64,000 bases of DNA. Source: CAWBJP01 sp044867425 (GTDB taxonomy: Bacteria > Actinomycetota > Acidimicrobiia > IMCC26256 > BP-133). Position numbers and translations under genes: made by a program. Each line of letters begins with the position of its first letter. Position 1 is the stretch's first letter. Location of the stretch: contig JBIOUX010000104.1 of the NCBI GenBank assembly GCA_044867425.1, positions 1 through 64,000 of the forward strand, given 5' to 3'. The notes under the pieces are model-generated. The model made no database searches and was not told the DNA's origin. It was given only the letters and a program-made list of their open reading frames with translations. This document shows positions 15,589 to 23,957 of this stretch, piece by piece.

Positions 15589-16651
15589 CGACTGCGGAGG
15601 AAGGGTCTTCGCCGACGGCCTGGCGCAGCTGGGCCACCAGCTCCCCGGCCCGCTCCGCCTCACCAAGGTGGGGGAAACCGCCCAGGATGAAGAAGTCGAC
15701 TCCGGCGTCCCGGTACTCCATGAGCCGCTCGACGACCTGTCCGGGGTGGCCGACGAGCGAGACGGCGACGCCGAATCGCACCGTTCCCACGCCGGCCCAC
15801 AGGTTGGGGCCCACGGTGAGATCGGCCCGGCTGGTGGGCTGATGGTGGGCCAGGCGGCTGGGGGAGGACGACCGGCTCCGCTCCGCCACCAGCCGCACGA
15901 TCTCGGGGTCGGACCTCGAGATGAGGGCGTCTGCGGCCGTCCACGCCTGCTCCTCGGTGTCCCGCACGATCACGTTCACCCGGAGGCCGATCTCGAGTCG
16001 CCTGCCTTCGGGTACGAGACGGCGCATGTGCTCGATCTCCTGGCGCACATCCTGGAGGGGGCCGCCGAAGACGAGGTAGGCGTCGGCATGGTCGGCCGCG
16101 ATCTGTCGCGCCGGCTGGGAGCCACCGGAGAAGAACACGGGAATCCGGCTCTCGAGCTCGGGGTACAGCTCCGTCCCGGTGATGCGGTAGATGGAGCCGT
16201 CGTAGCTGGACGGGATGTCCCCGTACCAGAGGTCCTCGACGATCGCCAACCACTCTCTCACCCGCTGGAACCGGGTCTCCGGATCGTCGAAGTTGCCGAT
16301 CCAGGCGTCTTCGTCCCACCGGCCCGAGGTGACGTTGAGCTCGACCCGCCCGGGGAAAAGGCAGCTCAGGGTATGGGCCATCTTGGCCGCCTGCGCAGGG
16401 TGGTACTGACTGGGCCGCACGGCGATGAGGGCATGGATCCGCTCGGTCCGGGCCAGCATGGCTGTCGCCGCCAGCCACGCCTCCAGCGAGTACTGGTAAA
16501 AGGCCGGCACCAGGAGCCCGTCGAAGCCCGAGGCCTCCGCCGCTCGGCCGACCCGGGCCAGGTAGTCCGCGGTGGGCCAGACCCCTTCGGGCTCCGCCAA
16601 CCCGAGGTAGGTCTCGTCGACACTGACCGGCAGCAACCAGTACAGCCTCAT
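15536..16651 (-). CDS. LLM-class flavin-dependent monooxygenase (SsuD-like)
   Basis: This 371-aa luciferase-like oxidoreductase begins MRLYWLLPVS. It has SGFDGLLVPAFYQYSLEAWLAATAMLA, LIAVRPSQYHPAQAAKMAHTL and FPGRVELNVTSGRW, matching alkanesulfonate-monooxygenase-type FMNH2-dependent enzymes, which release sulfite from organosulfonates. IPVFFSGGSQPARQIAADHADAYL is the conserved flavin-side segment. The ATG at 16651 overlaps the stop of the DUF402 gene (ATGA), so the two are co-translated. The C-terminus runs past the conserved fold with a short Pro/Gly tail. The substrate is not certain. Confidence 0.8.
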   Translation of the reverse strand: MRLYWLLPVSVDETYLGLAEPEGVWPTADYLARVGRAAEASGFDGLLVPAFYQYSLEAWLAATAMLARTERIHALIAVRPSQYHPAQAAKMAHTLSCLFPGRVELNVTSGRWDEDAWIGNFDDPETRFQRVREWLAIVEDLWYGDIPSSYDGSIYRITGTELYPELESRIPVFFSGGSQPARQIAADHADAYLVFGGPLQDVRQEIEHMRRLVPEGRRLEIGLRVNVIVRDTEEQAWTAADALISRSDPEIVRLVAERSRSSSPSRLAHHQPTSRADLTVGPNLWAGVGTVRFGVAVSLVGHPGQVVERLMEYRDAGVDFFILGGFPHLGEAERAGELVAQLRQAVGEDPSSAVVTPTGAGGRPAVPRTGG

Positions 16652-17190
16652 CGGGTGGCCAGGACCTGTCCGTCCCCGACCTTCGGATAGCGGTGATCGG
16701 CAGAGAAGAAGGGGCAGATTTGCGGCGGGGGCCACGGCCCGTTGCGGTGGAGATAGGTGTCGACGAACGTCTCCGCCCGAGTCAGGACGTCACCTGCTTC
16801 TTCGATGGAGAATGCTCCGGACGACAGCCGCCGGGCGACATCATCCAGGTCGAGCATTCGGTACGTCGGCCCCATGCCTTCGACGATGACGTCAAGGGCC
16901 ATGTCGCGCACGTGGAGCAGGCCGGGCCGTCGCTCGGTGATCGTCACGACGTCGACGACCCATTCGTCTCGCCACTCGAAGGGTTCGAACACGAGCTGGA
17001 TTCCGAGATCGACCAGCCAGAAGAAGCGACGTAACCCGTCCGGCCCCAGCCGGACGTCGTGCTCGTCACGGAACAGCACCGTCCCGCTGCGCCAAGCTGA
17101 ACAGGGACGGAAGTCGCGATCACGCCACTGAACTCGGCACCGCTCCAGGGGGATCGTCGGCGAAGCCGCACCCCTCACCATCGGGTCCAT
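16648..17190 (-). CDS. DUF402 protein, FomD-like nucleotide phosphohydrolase
   Basis: The 180-aa protein has the DUF402 pattern in residues 95-155: RDMALDVIVEG, then RMLDLDDVARRLSSG, then EEAGDVLTRAETFVD. Characterised relatives are nucleoside di/triphosphatases and FomD, which hydrolyses cytidylyl-(S)-2-hydroxypropylphosphonate in fosfomycin synthesis. It is coupled to the LLM gene by ATGA, and the perfect palindrome at 17258 lies about 70 bases upstream of its start. Whether it acts with the cytidylate-kinase fusion in the neighbouring cluster is unknown. An internal Met at residue 4 is an alternative start. Confidence 0.65.
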   Translation of the reverse strand: MDPMVRGAASPTIPLERCRVQWRDRDFRPCSAWRSGTVLFRDEHDVRLGPDGLRRFFWLVDLGIQLVFEPFEWRDEWVVDVVTITERRPGLLHVRDMALDVIVEGMGPTYRMLDLDDVARRLSSGAFSIEEAGDVLTRAETFVDTYLHRNGPWPPPQICPFFSADHRYPKVGDGQVLATR

Positions 17191-17257
17191 ACCGCCCTCG
17201 CATGCGTCTCACGGCGGGGTTTCGCCGACCAGTGTGGGGATCGAGCCAGTCCTCGTC

Positions 17258-17277
17258 ATGAGTGGTCGACCACTCAT
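17258..17277. promoter_or_regulatory. Palindrome copy 2 (perfect 20-bp inverted repeat)
   Basis: ATGAGTGGTCGACCACTCAT is its own reverse complement over all 20 bases. It sits 68 bases upstream of the DUF402-LLM operon start (17190, minus strand) and just beyond the 3-prime end of the second LLM gene. It is the best copy of the three-site motif and is best read as an operator for a dimeric repressor. Confidence 0.7.
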
Positions 17278-17311
17278 TTCGTGTCACGGGCCGGCTTACG
17301 TGGTGGTTCCC

Positions 17312-18274
17312 CTAGGCGAAGGCCTTGGCCAGCGCCTCACCGGCCTGACGGACATGGTCGAGGTCGGCGTAACCAGGCAGGTTGAAGATGAGCCCGTCGA
17401 GGCCGGCGTCGCGGTGGGCGGCGACCTGTTCTCCGATGGCGTCGGCGTCACCGATGATGGCCGAGGCGAGGAAGGCGGCCGACATCTCGCCCCGCGCCGC
17501 GCTGGCCGCCTCCGCCCGGGCCCGGGCCTCCTCGGCCGTGCGTCCGACGACGAGGGAGGCGAGCTTCGTCTTGGTGATCTCGGCCGGGTCCCGGCCGACG
17601 TCGGCGCAGTGCCCTTCGAGCACGTCGAGCTTGTGCCGGACGGTGTCGAGGTCCCCGAAGATGTTGCAGGCGTCGGCGTACTTGGCCACCAGGCGCAGCG
17701 TGCGCCGCTCCCCCGACCCGCCGATGAGGATGGGGATGCGACCCCGGATGGGCTTGGGGTTGTTGAGGGCGCCGGCGATGGAGTGGCGCCGGCCCGAGTA
17801 GGTGGGGGCCGGCTCGGCCGAGAACATGGCCCGGCAGATCCGGAGGGCGTCCTCCAGCCGCTCGAAGCGCTCCGGCACCGGCGGGAAGTCGTAGCCGTAG
17901 GCGCGGTGCTCGCCCTCGTTCCAGGCGGCTCCGATGCCGAGGATGGCGCGGCCGGCGGACACGACGTCGAGCGTGGTCACGACCTTGGCCAGCAGGGCGG
18001 GGTTGCGGTAGGTGACGCCGGTCACCATCGTGCCGAGGCCGACCCGCTGCGTGCGGGCGGCCAGCCCAGCGAGCAGCGTGTAGCCCTCGAGCATGGGGTC
18101 GGTCTCGGGGCCGACCACCCAGATCTGGTGCAGGTGGTCCATGACCCACACGGAGTCGAAGCCGGACTCCTCGGCGGCGACGACGGTGGCGGCGATGCGT
18201 TCGAAGAGCTGGTCGTCCGGGACGTCGGGAAAGACGAAGCTCGGGATCTGCAGTCCGATGCGGGTGACAGTCAT
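17312..18274 (-). CDS. LLM-class oxidoreductase, probably F420-dependent
   Basis: The 320-aa luciferase-like protein starts MTVTRIGLQIPSF. It carries SGFDSVWVMDHLHQI, LGTMVTGVTYRNPALLAKVVTTLDVVS, RAILGIGAAWNEGEHRAYGYDFP and IPILIGGSGERRTLRLVAKYADACN, the pattern of F420-dependent LLM enzymes common in actinobacteria. The ATG at 18274 is chosen because all conserved sequence begins there; the upstream open frame has none. It is divergent from the ArsR gene with 96 bases between starts, and a dyad at 18341-18362 lies in that gap. Substrate unknown. Confidence 0.8.
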   Translation of the reverse strand: MTVTRIGLQIPSFVFPDVPDDQLFERIAATVVAAEESGFDSVWVMDHLHQIWVVGPETDPMLEGYTLLAGLAARTQRVGLGTMVTGVTYRNPALLAKVVTTLDVVSAGRAILGIGAAWNEGEHRAYGYDFPPVPERFERLEDALRICRAMFSAEPAPTYSGRRHSIAGALNNPKPIRGRIPILIGGSGERRTLRLVAKYADACNIFGDLDTVRHKLDVLEGHCADVGRDPAEITKTKLASLVVGRTAEEARARAEAASAARGEMSAAFLASAIIGDADAIGEQVAAHRDAGLDGLIFNLPGYADLDHVRQAGEALAKAFA

Positions 18275-18340
18275 GCGCCCTGCATAGCAGGCGCTCCTGC
18301 TCGCCCACGACAACCACTTCAGGGGGACCGGCCGCCTTAA

Positions 18341-18362
18341 CATATTCCCATATCGACATATG
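18341..18362. promoter_or_regulatory. Dyad in the ArsR/LLM divergent promoter
   Basis: CATAT at 18341-18345 and ATATG at 18358-18362 are inverted arms, with a further CATAT-like half inside at 18349-18353. The element ends nine bases before the ArsR start codon. Its AT-rich dyad and position suit autoregulation by the adjacent ArsR protein. Confidence 0.4.
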
Positions 18363-18370
18363 ATGGGTCC

Positions 18371-18712
18371 ATGGCCCGCACCCCGACGACGACCGATGCG
18401 TTCAATGCCGTCGCCGAAGCGAGCCGGCGCCGTCTCCTCGATGCCTTGGGCACCGGAGAGGCAACCGTCGGCGAGCTCGTCGACCGGCTCGGCCTCAGCC
18501 AGCCGCAGGTGTCCAAGCACCTCGGTGTCCTGCGGGCCGTCGGCCTCGTGCTCGTGCGCGTGGACGGACGGCGTCGCTGGTACCGCGTCAACGGGCCGGC
18601 GCTCCGGCCCGTCCACGACTGGGTCCGCACGTTCGAGCGCACCTGGAACGCCCGGCTCGACCGACTCGACGACGTGCTCGCCGAGCTCCAAACCAAGGAG
18701 AAAGCAACGTGA
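18371..18712 (+). CDS. ArsR-family winged-helix regulator
   Basis: The 113-aa protein shows the ArsR wHTH: RRRLLDALGTGEATVGELVDRLGLSQPQVSKHLGVLRAVGLVLVRVDGRRRWYRVNG (about residues 18-76). It contains no Cys, so it is not a thiolate metal sensor of the classical type. It overlaps the SRPBCC gene (GTGA), a very common actinobacterial pair in which the regulator controls its own AHSA1-like partner. Confidence 0.85.
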   Translation: MARTPTTTDAFNAVAEASRRRLLDALGTGEATVGELVDRLGLSQPQVSKHLGVLRAVGLVLVRVDGRRRWYRVNGPALRPVHDWVRTFERTWNARLDRLDDVLAELQTKEKAT

Positions 18713-19218
18713 ACAGCAACCAGACCGTCGGCAACCGCCACGGTTCCGCCGTCATCACCCTGCCGTCGGACACCGGGATCCTCATCACCCGCATCTTCGA
18801 CGCCCCGGCCGAGCTGGTCTTCAAGGCCATGACGACGCCGGAGCTGGTCAAGCGCTGGTGGGGCTTCGAGACGTCGGAGTGGCTCGTGTGCGACATCGAC
18901 CTGCGCGTGGGCGGCCAGTGGCGCTTCGTCGCCCGCGACGGCGGCATGGAGGTCGGCTTCCACGGCGAGTACCGGGAGATCGCCCGCCCGCATCGCCTGG
19001 TGTCGACCGAGGTATACGAGGGCGCCCCCGACCCCTATCCCAACGACGCGGCGCTCAACACGACGACGCTCGACGAGGCTGGCGGCGTCACGACGATGAC
19101 GCTCCTCGTCCAGGTCCCGAGCCAGGAGATCCGGGACGCCATCCTGGCCTCGGGCATGGAGAGCGGCCTGCAGGTCTCCTACAACCGTCTTGAGGACCTG
19201 GTCCGGCCGGCGGCGTAG
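18709..19218 (+). CDS. SRPBCC/AHSA1-like ligand-binding protein
   Basis: The 169-aa protein has the START-like AHSA1 pattern: ITRIFDAPAELVFKAMTTPELVKRWWG (about 27-53), DLRVGGQWRFVARD, FHGEYREIARPHRLVSTEVYE and the C-terminal helix ILASGMESGLQVSYNRLEDLV. It forms a cup for a hydrophobic ligand. Co-translated with the ArsR gene. Ligand and role unknown. Confidence 0.8.
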   Translation: MNSNQTVGNRHGSAVITLPSDTGILITRIFDAPAELVFKAMTTPELVKRWWGFETSEWLVCDIDLRVGGQWRFVARDGGMEVGFHGEYREIARPHRLVSTEVYEGAPDPYPNDAALNTTTLDEAGGVTTMTLLVQVPSQEIRDAILASGMESGLQVSYNRLEDLVRPAA

Positions 19219-19288
19219 CGATGAACTCGAGGGCGATGCCATCGGGGTCCGACCTACGATCTTTGGGCGACGGTCCGGAGGGACACGG

Positions 19289-19822
19289 ATGAAACAACCG
19301 ACAGCTCGCCGGCCCCACATGCCCGGTTATGGAATCGTGGGTCCCCAAGAGGGGTCGGGATTGTTGCCATGGTCCTGGGCGGAAGAGCGCCTCATCGCCT
19401 CCCATGACTACTGGGTGGCCACGGTGTGGCCCGACCGCCGGCCTCATGTCATGCCGGTGTGGGGGGTCTGGCACGACGCCTACGTGTGGTTCAGCAGCAG
19501 CGTCAGCTGTCGGAAGGCTCTGAACCTGGCGGAGAATCCACACTGCACGGTGACAACCGACAACGCTCTCCAGCCCGTCGTCGTCAACGGAGTCACCGAG
19601 CGAGTGACCAGCGCCGACCACCTCGAGCGCTTCGTCGAGCGCATCAACGACAAGTACGGGACGGACTACACCGTCGACCTCATGGACACCGCGGTCAACG
19701 CGTGCTTCCGTCTCTCCCCAAGCTGGGTGTTCGCCTTGGACGAGTCCGATTTCACCGGCTCACCGACGCGCTGGTCGTTCGAGCCGGAGCAACGCAGAGA
19801 ACGATCGGAGCAGGGGCTGTGA
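19289..19822 (+). CDS. Pyridoxamine-5-phosphate-oxidase-like flavin/F420-binding protein
   Basis: The 177-aa product has a PNPOx-like split barrel: ASHDYWVATVWPDRRPHVMPVWGVWHDAYVWFSSSVSCRKALNLAENP (about residues 37-84). The ATG at 19289 follows GGAGGG, eight bases upstream; the longer frame has no conserved sequence. It overlaps the receiver-domain gene by GTGA. Such proteins bind FMN or F420 and reduce or bind small substrates; no reaction is assigned. Confidence 0.75.
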   Translation: MKQPTARRPHMPGYGIVGPQEGSGLLPWSWAEERLIASHDYWVATVWPDRRPHVMPVWGVWHDAYVWFSSSVSCRKALNLAENPHCTVTTDNALQPVVVNGVTERVTSADHLERFVERINDKYGTDYTVDLMDTAVNACFRLSPSWVFALDESDFTGSPTRWSFEPEQRRERSEQGL

Positions 19823-20187
19823 TACGAGTCTTCGTCATCGACGACACACCCCAGATGCGCACGATGCTCGAGCAGATGCTGACGCTCGACGACTTCGAGG
19901 TGGTCGGCTCAACGGCCAACGGTGCCGCGGCGCTGAAGGAGATGGACGAAGCCGATCCGGACGTCGTGGTCATCGACTACAAGATGCCGGGGTTGGACGG
20001 GCTCACCACCGCTCGTCTGATCCGGGAGGAACGTCCCGACCAGGCCATCATCCTCTACACCGCCTATCTCGATGACATCCTCGAACGGAAGGCGTCCAAG
20101 GCCGGCATCGCCCTCTGCGTGGGGAAGGTCGAGGGGATCCTGACGCTCGAGCGCGACATCCGGCGCCTCGCCGGAGAAGTCACCTAG
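19819..20187 (+). CDS. Stand-alone response-regulator receiver domain
   Basis: The 122-aa protein is a CheY-like receiver only. It has the acidic pair in FVIDDTPQMR (residues 5-14), a phospho-acceptor Asp in VVVIDYKMPGLDG (about 54), the Thr in ILYTAYL and the Lys in CVGKVEG. It has no output domain, so it must act through a partner; no histidine kinase is nearby. The GTG start overlaps the PNPOx-like gene. Its 3-prime end overlaps the convergent deiminase gene by eight bases. Confidence 0.85.
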   Translation: MIRVFVIDDTPQMRTMLEQMLTLDDFEVVGSTANGAAALKEMDEADPDVVVIDYKMPGLDGLTTARLIREERPDQAIILYTAYLDDILERKASKAGIALCVGKVEGILTLERDIRRLAGEVT

Positions 20188-21520
20188 ACCAGGCGAGCAC
20201 CTGGCGCAGGGCGCCGACGACATCGATCGTGGTGTGCCGGCCGTCGGCCACGACGACGCGACCGCTGATGACGACGTGGCGGATGTCGGCTGCGGTGGCG
20301 GCGAAGATGGCCACGGCGGCGGCATTGTCGGTCCTGGTGCCAGTCGTGCGCACGGAATCGAGCCCGATGGTCGTCAGGTCTGCGTAGCAGCCGGTGCGGA
20401 TCCGCCCGGCGTCCGGGTAGCCGAGGCTGGCGTGGCCGTGCTCGGTCGCCATGCGCAGCAGGGCGACGGCGTCGTGGCTGCCGCGGACCCCTCGAGCGAG
20501 CCGCTCGTCCAGCTCGAGGGCGCGCGCTTCCTCCAGCAGGTCGATCACGGCATGGGAGTCGCTGCCCAGCGTCAGCCGGGATCCGGCGTGGCGCAGCGCC
20601 CGCGACGGGCCGATGCCATCGGCCAGGTCCCGTTCGGTGGTCGGGCAGAAGCAGCACCAGCACGAGGCGGCACCGAGACGGCTCACGTCCTCGTCGGTCA
20701 GGTGGGTGGCGTGCACCGCGGTGAAGCCGCCGGTGAGCACGCCGCAATCGGCCAGCAGCTCGGTGGGCGAGCGCCCGTAGGCGGCGCCGCACTGTTCGTT
20801 CTCGGCCGGCTGCTCGGAGACGTGGGCGTGGAGGGGGACGCCCCGGTCGGCGGCCCACGAGGCGACGATGTCCATGGCCGCCGGATCGACGGCGCGCACG
20901 GAGTGGATCGCCGCCCCGATCCGGACGCCCGCCGGGTCGGCCGGCGAATCGGCCAGGGCCGAGGCCCGGGCGGCCCAGGCCAGCGGATCGGGGTCGGCGA
21001 AGCGGCGCTGGGTGTCGTCCAGTCCGACGCCGATCCCACCGTGGAGGTAGCACGTGTCGAGCAGGGTGATCCGGATCCCGGCGTCGGCGGCGGCGGCGAT
21101 GAGCGCCGCCCCCATAGCGTTGGGATCGTCGTAGGGGACCCCACCCGACCCGTGGTGGAGGTAGTGGAACTCCCCCACCGCGCTGATTCCGGCCAGCGCC
21201 ATCTCGGCGAACGTGGCTCGGGCCAGCTGCCGGTAGGAGTCGGGGTCGAGCGACCCGGCCAGCGCGTACATCTGTTCCCGCCACGTCCAGAACGAGCCGG
21301 GCCCGGTGTGGGTGCGGCCCCGCAGAGCCCGGTGGAAGGCGTGGCTGTGGGCGTTGGCCAGGCCGGGGATCGTCAGGCCGGGCAGCCGGATTGCCCCCTC
21401 CGGTGGTGGGCTGACCCCGGGCTCGACGGCCGTGATGCGCTCGCCGTCCACCACGACGAGGACGTCCCGCTCGGCCTCCCCGCCCCCGAGCCAGGCGAAT
21501 TCGCAGTGGAAGGCCGTCAT
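20180..21520 (-). CDS. hutF: Formimidoylglutamate deiminase
   Basis: The 446-aa amidohydrolase matches HutF, which converts N-formimidoyl-L-glutamate to N-formyl-L-glutamate and ammonia in histidine degradation. Visible metal and active-site motifs are ANAHSHAFHRALRGR (about 56-70), GEFHYLHH, LHAHVSEQPAENE, AVHATHLTDED and LGSDSHAVIDLLEEARALE. Length is normal for the family. No other hut gene is present here. It lies four bases from the peptide deformylase gene on the same strand and may share its transcript. Confidence 0.85.
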   Translation of the reverse strand: MTAFHCEFAWLGGGEAERDVLVVVDGERITAVEPGVSPPPEGAIRLPGLTIPGLANAHSHAFHRALRGRTHTGPGSFWTWREQMYALAGSLDPDSYRQLARATFAEMALAGISAVGEFHYLHHGSGGVPYDDPNAMGAALIAAAADAGIRITLLDTCYLHGGIGVGLDDTQRRFADPDPLAWAARASALADSPADPAGVRIGAAIHSVRAVDPAAMDIVASWAADRGVPLHAHVSEQPAENEQCGAAYGRSPTELLADCGVLTGGFTAVHATHLTDEDVSRLGAASCWCCFCPTTERDLADGIGPSRALRHAGSRLTLGSDSHAVIDLLEEARALELDERLARGVRGSHDAVALLRMATEHGHASLGYPDAGRIRTGCYADLTTIGLDSVRTTGTRTDNAAAVAIFAATAADIRHVVISGRVVVADGRHTTIDVVGALRQVLAWSR

Positions 21521-21524
21521 GGCG

Positions 21525-22100
21525 CTACGAGCCGACGCGCCGGACGAATTCGGTGATGCGGGCGACGAACTCGTCCCGGTGGTGGCGCTCGAACTGCTCC
21601 CAGGTCGTCAAGGTGGTCGTGTCGACGACGCGGTCGAGGAACAGCCGGCCGTCGAGGTGGTCACATTCGTGCTGGAAGGTGCCGGCGGTGAGCCCCCGCT
21701 TGATCTCGTCGTGCTCCTTCCCGTCCCGGTCGAGCCAGCGCGCCCGGATGTTGACGTGGCGCATGACGTTGCCCCGCAGGTTCGGGACCGACAGGCAACC
21801 CTCGCTGATCTCCACCAGTTCGTCGTCGAGCGGTTCGATCACCGGGTTCACCAGGACGGTCAGGGGGATCGGCGGCTTGTAGGGGTACCGCGGGTTGTGG
21901 TCGACCTCGACCACCGCCACCCGGACCGGCTCGTGGACCTGGTTGGCGGCGATCCCGGCGCCGTGGGCGTCGCGCATCGTGTCGATCAGGTCGTCGATCA
22001 GGCGCGGCAGCTCGGGCGAGGCCAGCTCGGCGGGCGTGACCTCGCGCGCCCGCTGGCGCAGCACGGGATGACCGACGGTGGCGATCTTGCGGATCGTCAT
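21525..22100 (-). CDS. def: Peptide deformylase
   Basis: This 191-aa enzyme removes the N-formyl group from nascent proteins. All three family motifs are intact: GAGIAANQ (48-55), EGCLS (near 105-109) and QHECDHLDG with the HExxH-type metal site. The ATG at 22100 has GAGGAAG just upstream and begins the conserved MTIRKIATVGHPVLRQRA. The 14-residue upstream extension in frame looks spurious. Confidence 0.93.
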   Translation of the reverse strand: MTIRKIATVGHPVLRQRAREVTPAELASPELPRLIDDLIDTMRDAHGAGIAANQVHEPVRVAVVEVDHNPRYPYKPPIPLTVLVNPVIEPLDDELVEISEGCLSVPNLRGNVMRHVNIRARWLDRDGKEHDEIKRGLTAGTFQHECDHLDGRLFLDRVVDTTTLTTWEQFERHHRDEFVARITEFVRRVGS

Positions 22101-22156
22101 CGCTTCCTCACCGGCCCGATGATGCCAGATGCCATCGAGCACCTGGAGGTAGGGCC

Positions 22157-22594
22157 ATGATGGAACCCGTGGACGAAGAGACCGGTCCGGTTTACCGGGC
22201 GACGACCAGAAACCGCTCTGTCGCCTCGGTGGTGCTCGTCGCCGCCCTCGGAGCCATGGTGTGGGTGATCACAGGCGGAGGGTCCCCGCTCAAGGTGGTC
22301 CTGTTGACCGGCGGCGCCGCACTCGTCGGCTTCCTGGCGTTCGCCGCCATGCGCTTCCAGGTGCGGGCCGAACCGAGCCACCTCGTCGTCTGCGGCGGTG
22401 TGCGCGTCCAGCGGATTCCGTGGTCGCAGATCAAGAGCTTCAACGTCGGCGGCCCCAAGGGACGCGACGTCTACATCGTGCTGGCCGACAAACGGAAGAA
22501 GCGCCTGCCCCTCGTCGAAGTCACCAACCAGCAGACCTCCCCCGACGAGGTCCGCGACGCGCTGCAGCGCTACTGGCGGGCCCATCGCCGCTGA
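22157..22594 (+). CDS. PH-domain-like membrane protein
   Basis: The 145-aa protein has two hydrophobic segments (about residues 23-41 and 44-64) followed by a bacterial PH-like domain: FQVRAEPSHLVVCGGVRVQRIPWSQIKSFNV and VYIVLADKRKKRLPLVEV. It is common in actinobacteria and of unknown function. It is divergent from the deformylase gene with 56 bases between starts. Confidence 0.7.
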   Translation: MMEPVDEETGPVYRATTRNRSVASVVLVAALGAMVWVITGGGSPLKVVLLTGGAALVGFLAFAAMRFQVRAEPSHLVVCGGVRVQRIPWSQIKSFNVGGPKGRDVYIVLADKRKKRLPLVEVTNQQTSPDEVRDALQRYWRAHRR

Positions 22595-22660
22595 CCACCG
22601 GCGGAGAGGCGGAAGGTAGGTCAGCGGACGATTCGGACGGATGCTCAGGACAGGAAATCC

Positions 22661-22676
22661 TCAGTAATTTTGCTGA
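22661..22676. promoter_or_regulatory. Dyad upstream of the cupredoxin lipoprotein gene
   Basis: TCAGTAATTTTGCTGA is a 16-base inverted repeat with one mismatch in 7-base arms. It lies in the only AT-rich stretch of the 192-base gap between the PH-domain gene and the lipoprotein gene. It could be an operator overlapping the promoter; no clear -35/-10 pair was found. Confidence 0.3.
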
Positions 22677-22733
22677 AATAGTACCGGGCACTGCCTGCTA
22701 TTGTCCGCCGCCATCGACCACTGGTAAAGGGTC

Positions 22734-22764
22734 GCTCCCACCCGGGTTGCCGAGGTCTGGGAGC
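22734..22764 (+). promoter_or_regulatory. Leader hairpin before the cupredoxin lipoprotein gene
   Basis: GCTCCCA (22734-22740) pairs perfectly with TGGGAGC (22758-22764) around a 17-base GC-rich loop, ending 22 bases before the start codon. It would place structure just upstream of the ribosome-binding site (AAGGGAG). No riboswitch class was recognised. Confidence 0.35.
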
Positions 22765-22786
22765 TTGGCATGAAGGGAGCTCGCCC

Positions 22787-23953
22787 ATGTGGAAACGGCT
22801 TGCCGTGCTTGCCGCCGCCGTGATGCTGCTCACGGCAGCGTGCGGGAATGACGACGACGAGTCCGGCGCGACGGACACGACACAACAATCTGGAAATATC
22901 GCTCAAACGTACAACTTGAAGGTCGATAACCGGACGGATCAGTTCAACGGCGCGTTCCTGGCCTATTTCCCGAACGAGCTCACCGTACATCCCGGTGACA
23001 CCCTCGATTTCGGTTCTATCTTTTCCGGTGAGCCGCACAGCGTCACCTTCGGAACTCTGGTGGATACCGGGCTGGCCGCCGCCGAGGCCGCCGGCCCCGA
23101 CGCCCAGGAGGAGCCGGCGGACCTGGCCAAGATCCCGCTGATGATCCCCGAGGGTCCGGGCGACGCCAACCAGACCGCGGCCCAGCCGTGCTTCCTGGCT
23201 TCCGGCGACCCGCCGCCCGAGGGCCCCTGCGCCAAGGTGCCCCAGCCCGACTTCGACGGGCGCCACGCGCTCTACAGCAGCGGATTCCTGGCCGAGGGCG
23301 ACCACTTCACGTTCGACCTGGCCGGCGACCTCGCCCCCGGCACCTACCGGTGGTTCTGCGACCTGCACCGGGCGGGCATGACGGGCACGCTCAAGGTGGT
23401 GGCCGCCGGCGAGACGGCCGACACCCCGGCGGCGGTGACGAAGCGGGGCGAGGACCAGCTCGCCGGGATGGTCAGCGCGCTGGCGCCGGTGGCCGCGCAG
23501 ATGCAGGCGATCAGCGATCCCGCCAAGGCGCAGGCCGGTGGCGCCCTGCCCGACAGCCCCGGCCTCGTCGACGAGTTCGGCCCCAAGGAGATCTCCATCC
23601 CGGTGGGCGGCTCGGTGACCTGGGACGTCCAGGGCCCGCACACCATCACCTTCAACGTGCCCGAGGACGCCCGGACGATCATCAGCAAGGCGCCCGACGG
23701 CTCGGTGCACCTGAACCCGAAGTCGTTCGGTCCCGCCGGCGGCCCGGGGATGCCCGAGGGCCCGCCGTCGGAAGGGCCGGTGGCGATCGACGCCGGCGCC
23801 TGGAACGGCACCGGCTTCCACAACTCGGGCCTGCTGCCCGGGTTCGGTCCCCCGGGGTCGCTCGGCTACAAGCTGAAGTTCACCAAGGCCGGCACCTACC
23901 AGTACGCCTGCCTCGTCCACCCCGACATGGAGGGGACGGTCAAGGTCGGGTGA
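22787..23953 (+). CDS. Lipoprotein with two cupredoxin domains
   Basis: The 388-aa protein has a lipoprotein signal with the modified Cys at residue 19 (LLTAACG). Domain 1 (about 40-210) has the blue-copper ligands His in EPHSVTF and Cys/His/Met in FCDLHRAGMTG. Domain 2 (about 250-388) has GPHTITF and ACLVHPDMEG. Both therefore keep type-1 copper ligands. It is probably an electron-transfer protein anchored outside the cytoplasmic membrane. The multicopper-oxidase-like gene starts four bases downstream, so the two likely form an operon and may exchange electrons. Confidence 0.85.
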   Translation: MWKRLAVLAAAVMLLTAACGNDDDESGATDTTQQSGNIAQTYNLKVDNRTDQFNGAFLAYFPNELTVHPGDTLDFGSIFSGEPHSVTFGTLVDTGLAAAEAAGPDAQEEPADLAKIPLMIPEGPGDANQTAAQPCFLASGDPPPEGPCAKVPQPDFDGRHALYSSGFLAEGDHFTFDLAGDLAPGTYRWFCDLHRAGMTGTLKVVAAGETADTPAAVTKRGEDQLAGMVSALAPVAAQMQAISDPAKAQAGGALPDSPGLVDEFGPKEISIPVGGSVTWDVQGPHTITFNVPEDARTIISKAPDGSVHLNPKSFGPAGGPGMPEGPPSEGPVAIDAGAWNGTGFHNSGLLPGFGPPGSLGYKLKFTKAGTYQYACLVHPDMEGTVKVG

Positions 23954-23957
23954 CACG

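Noticed and set aside
22690..22786. Cobalamin or c-di-AMP riboswitch before the cupredoxin lipoprotein gene
   Set aside because: Only one simple hairpin was found and none of the conserved boxes of those classes could be matched.
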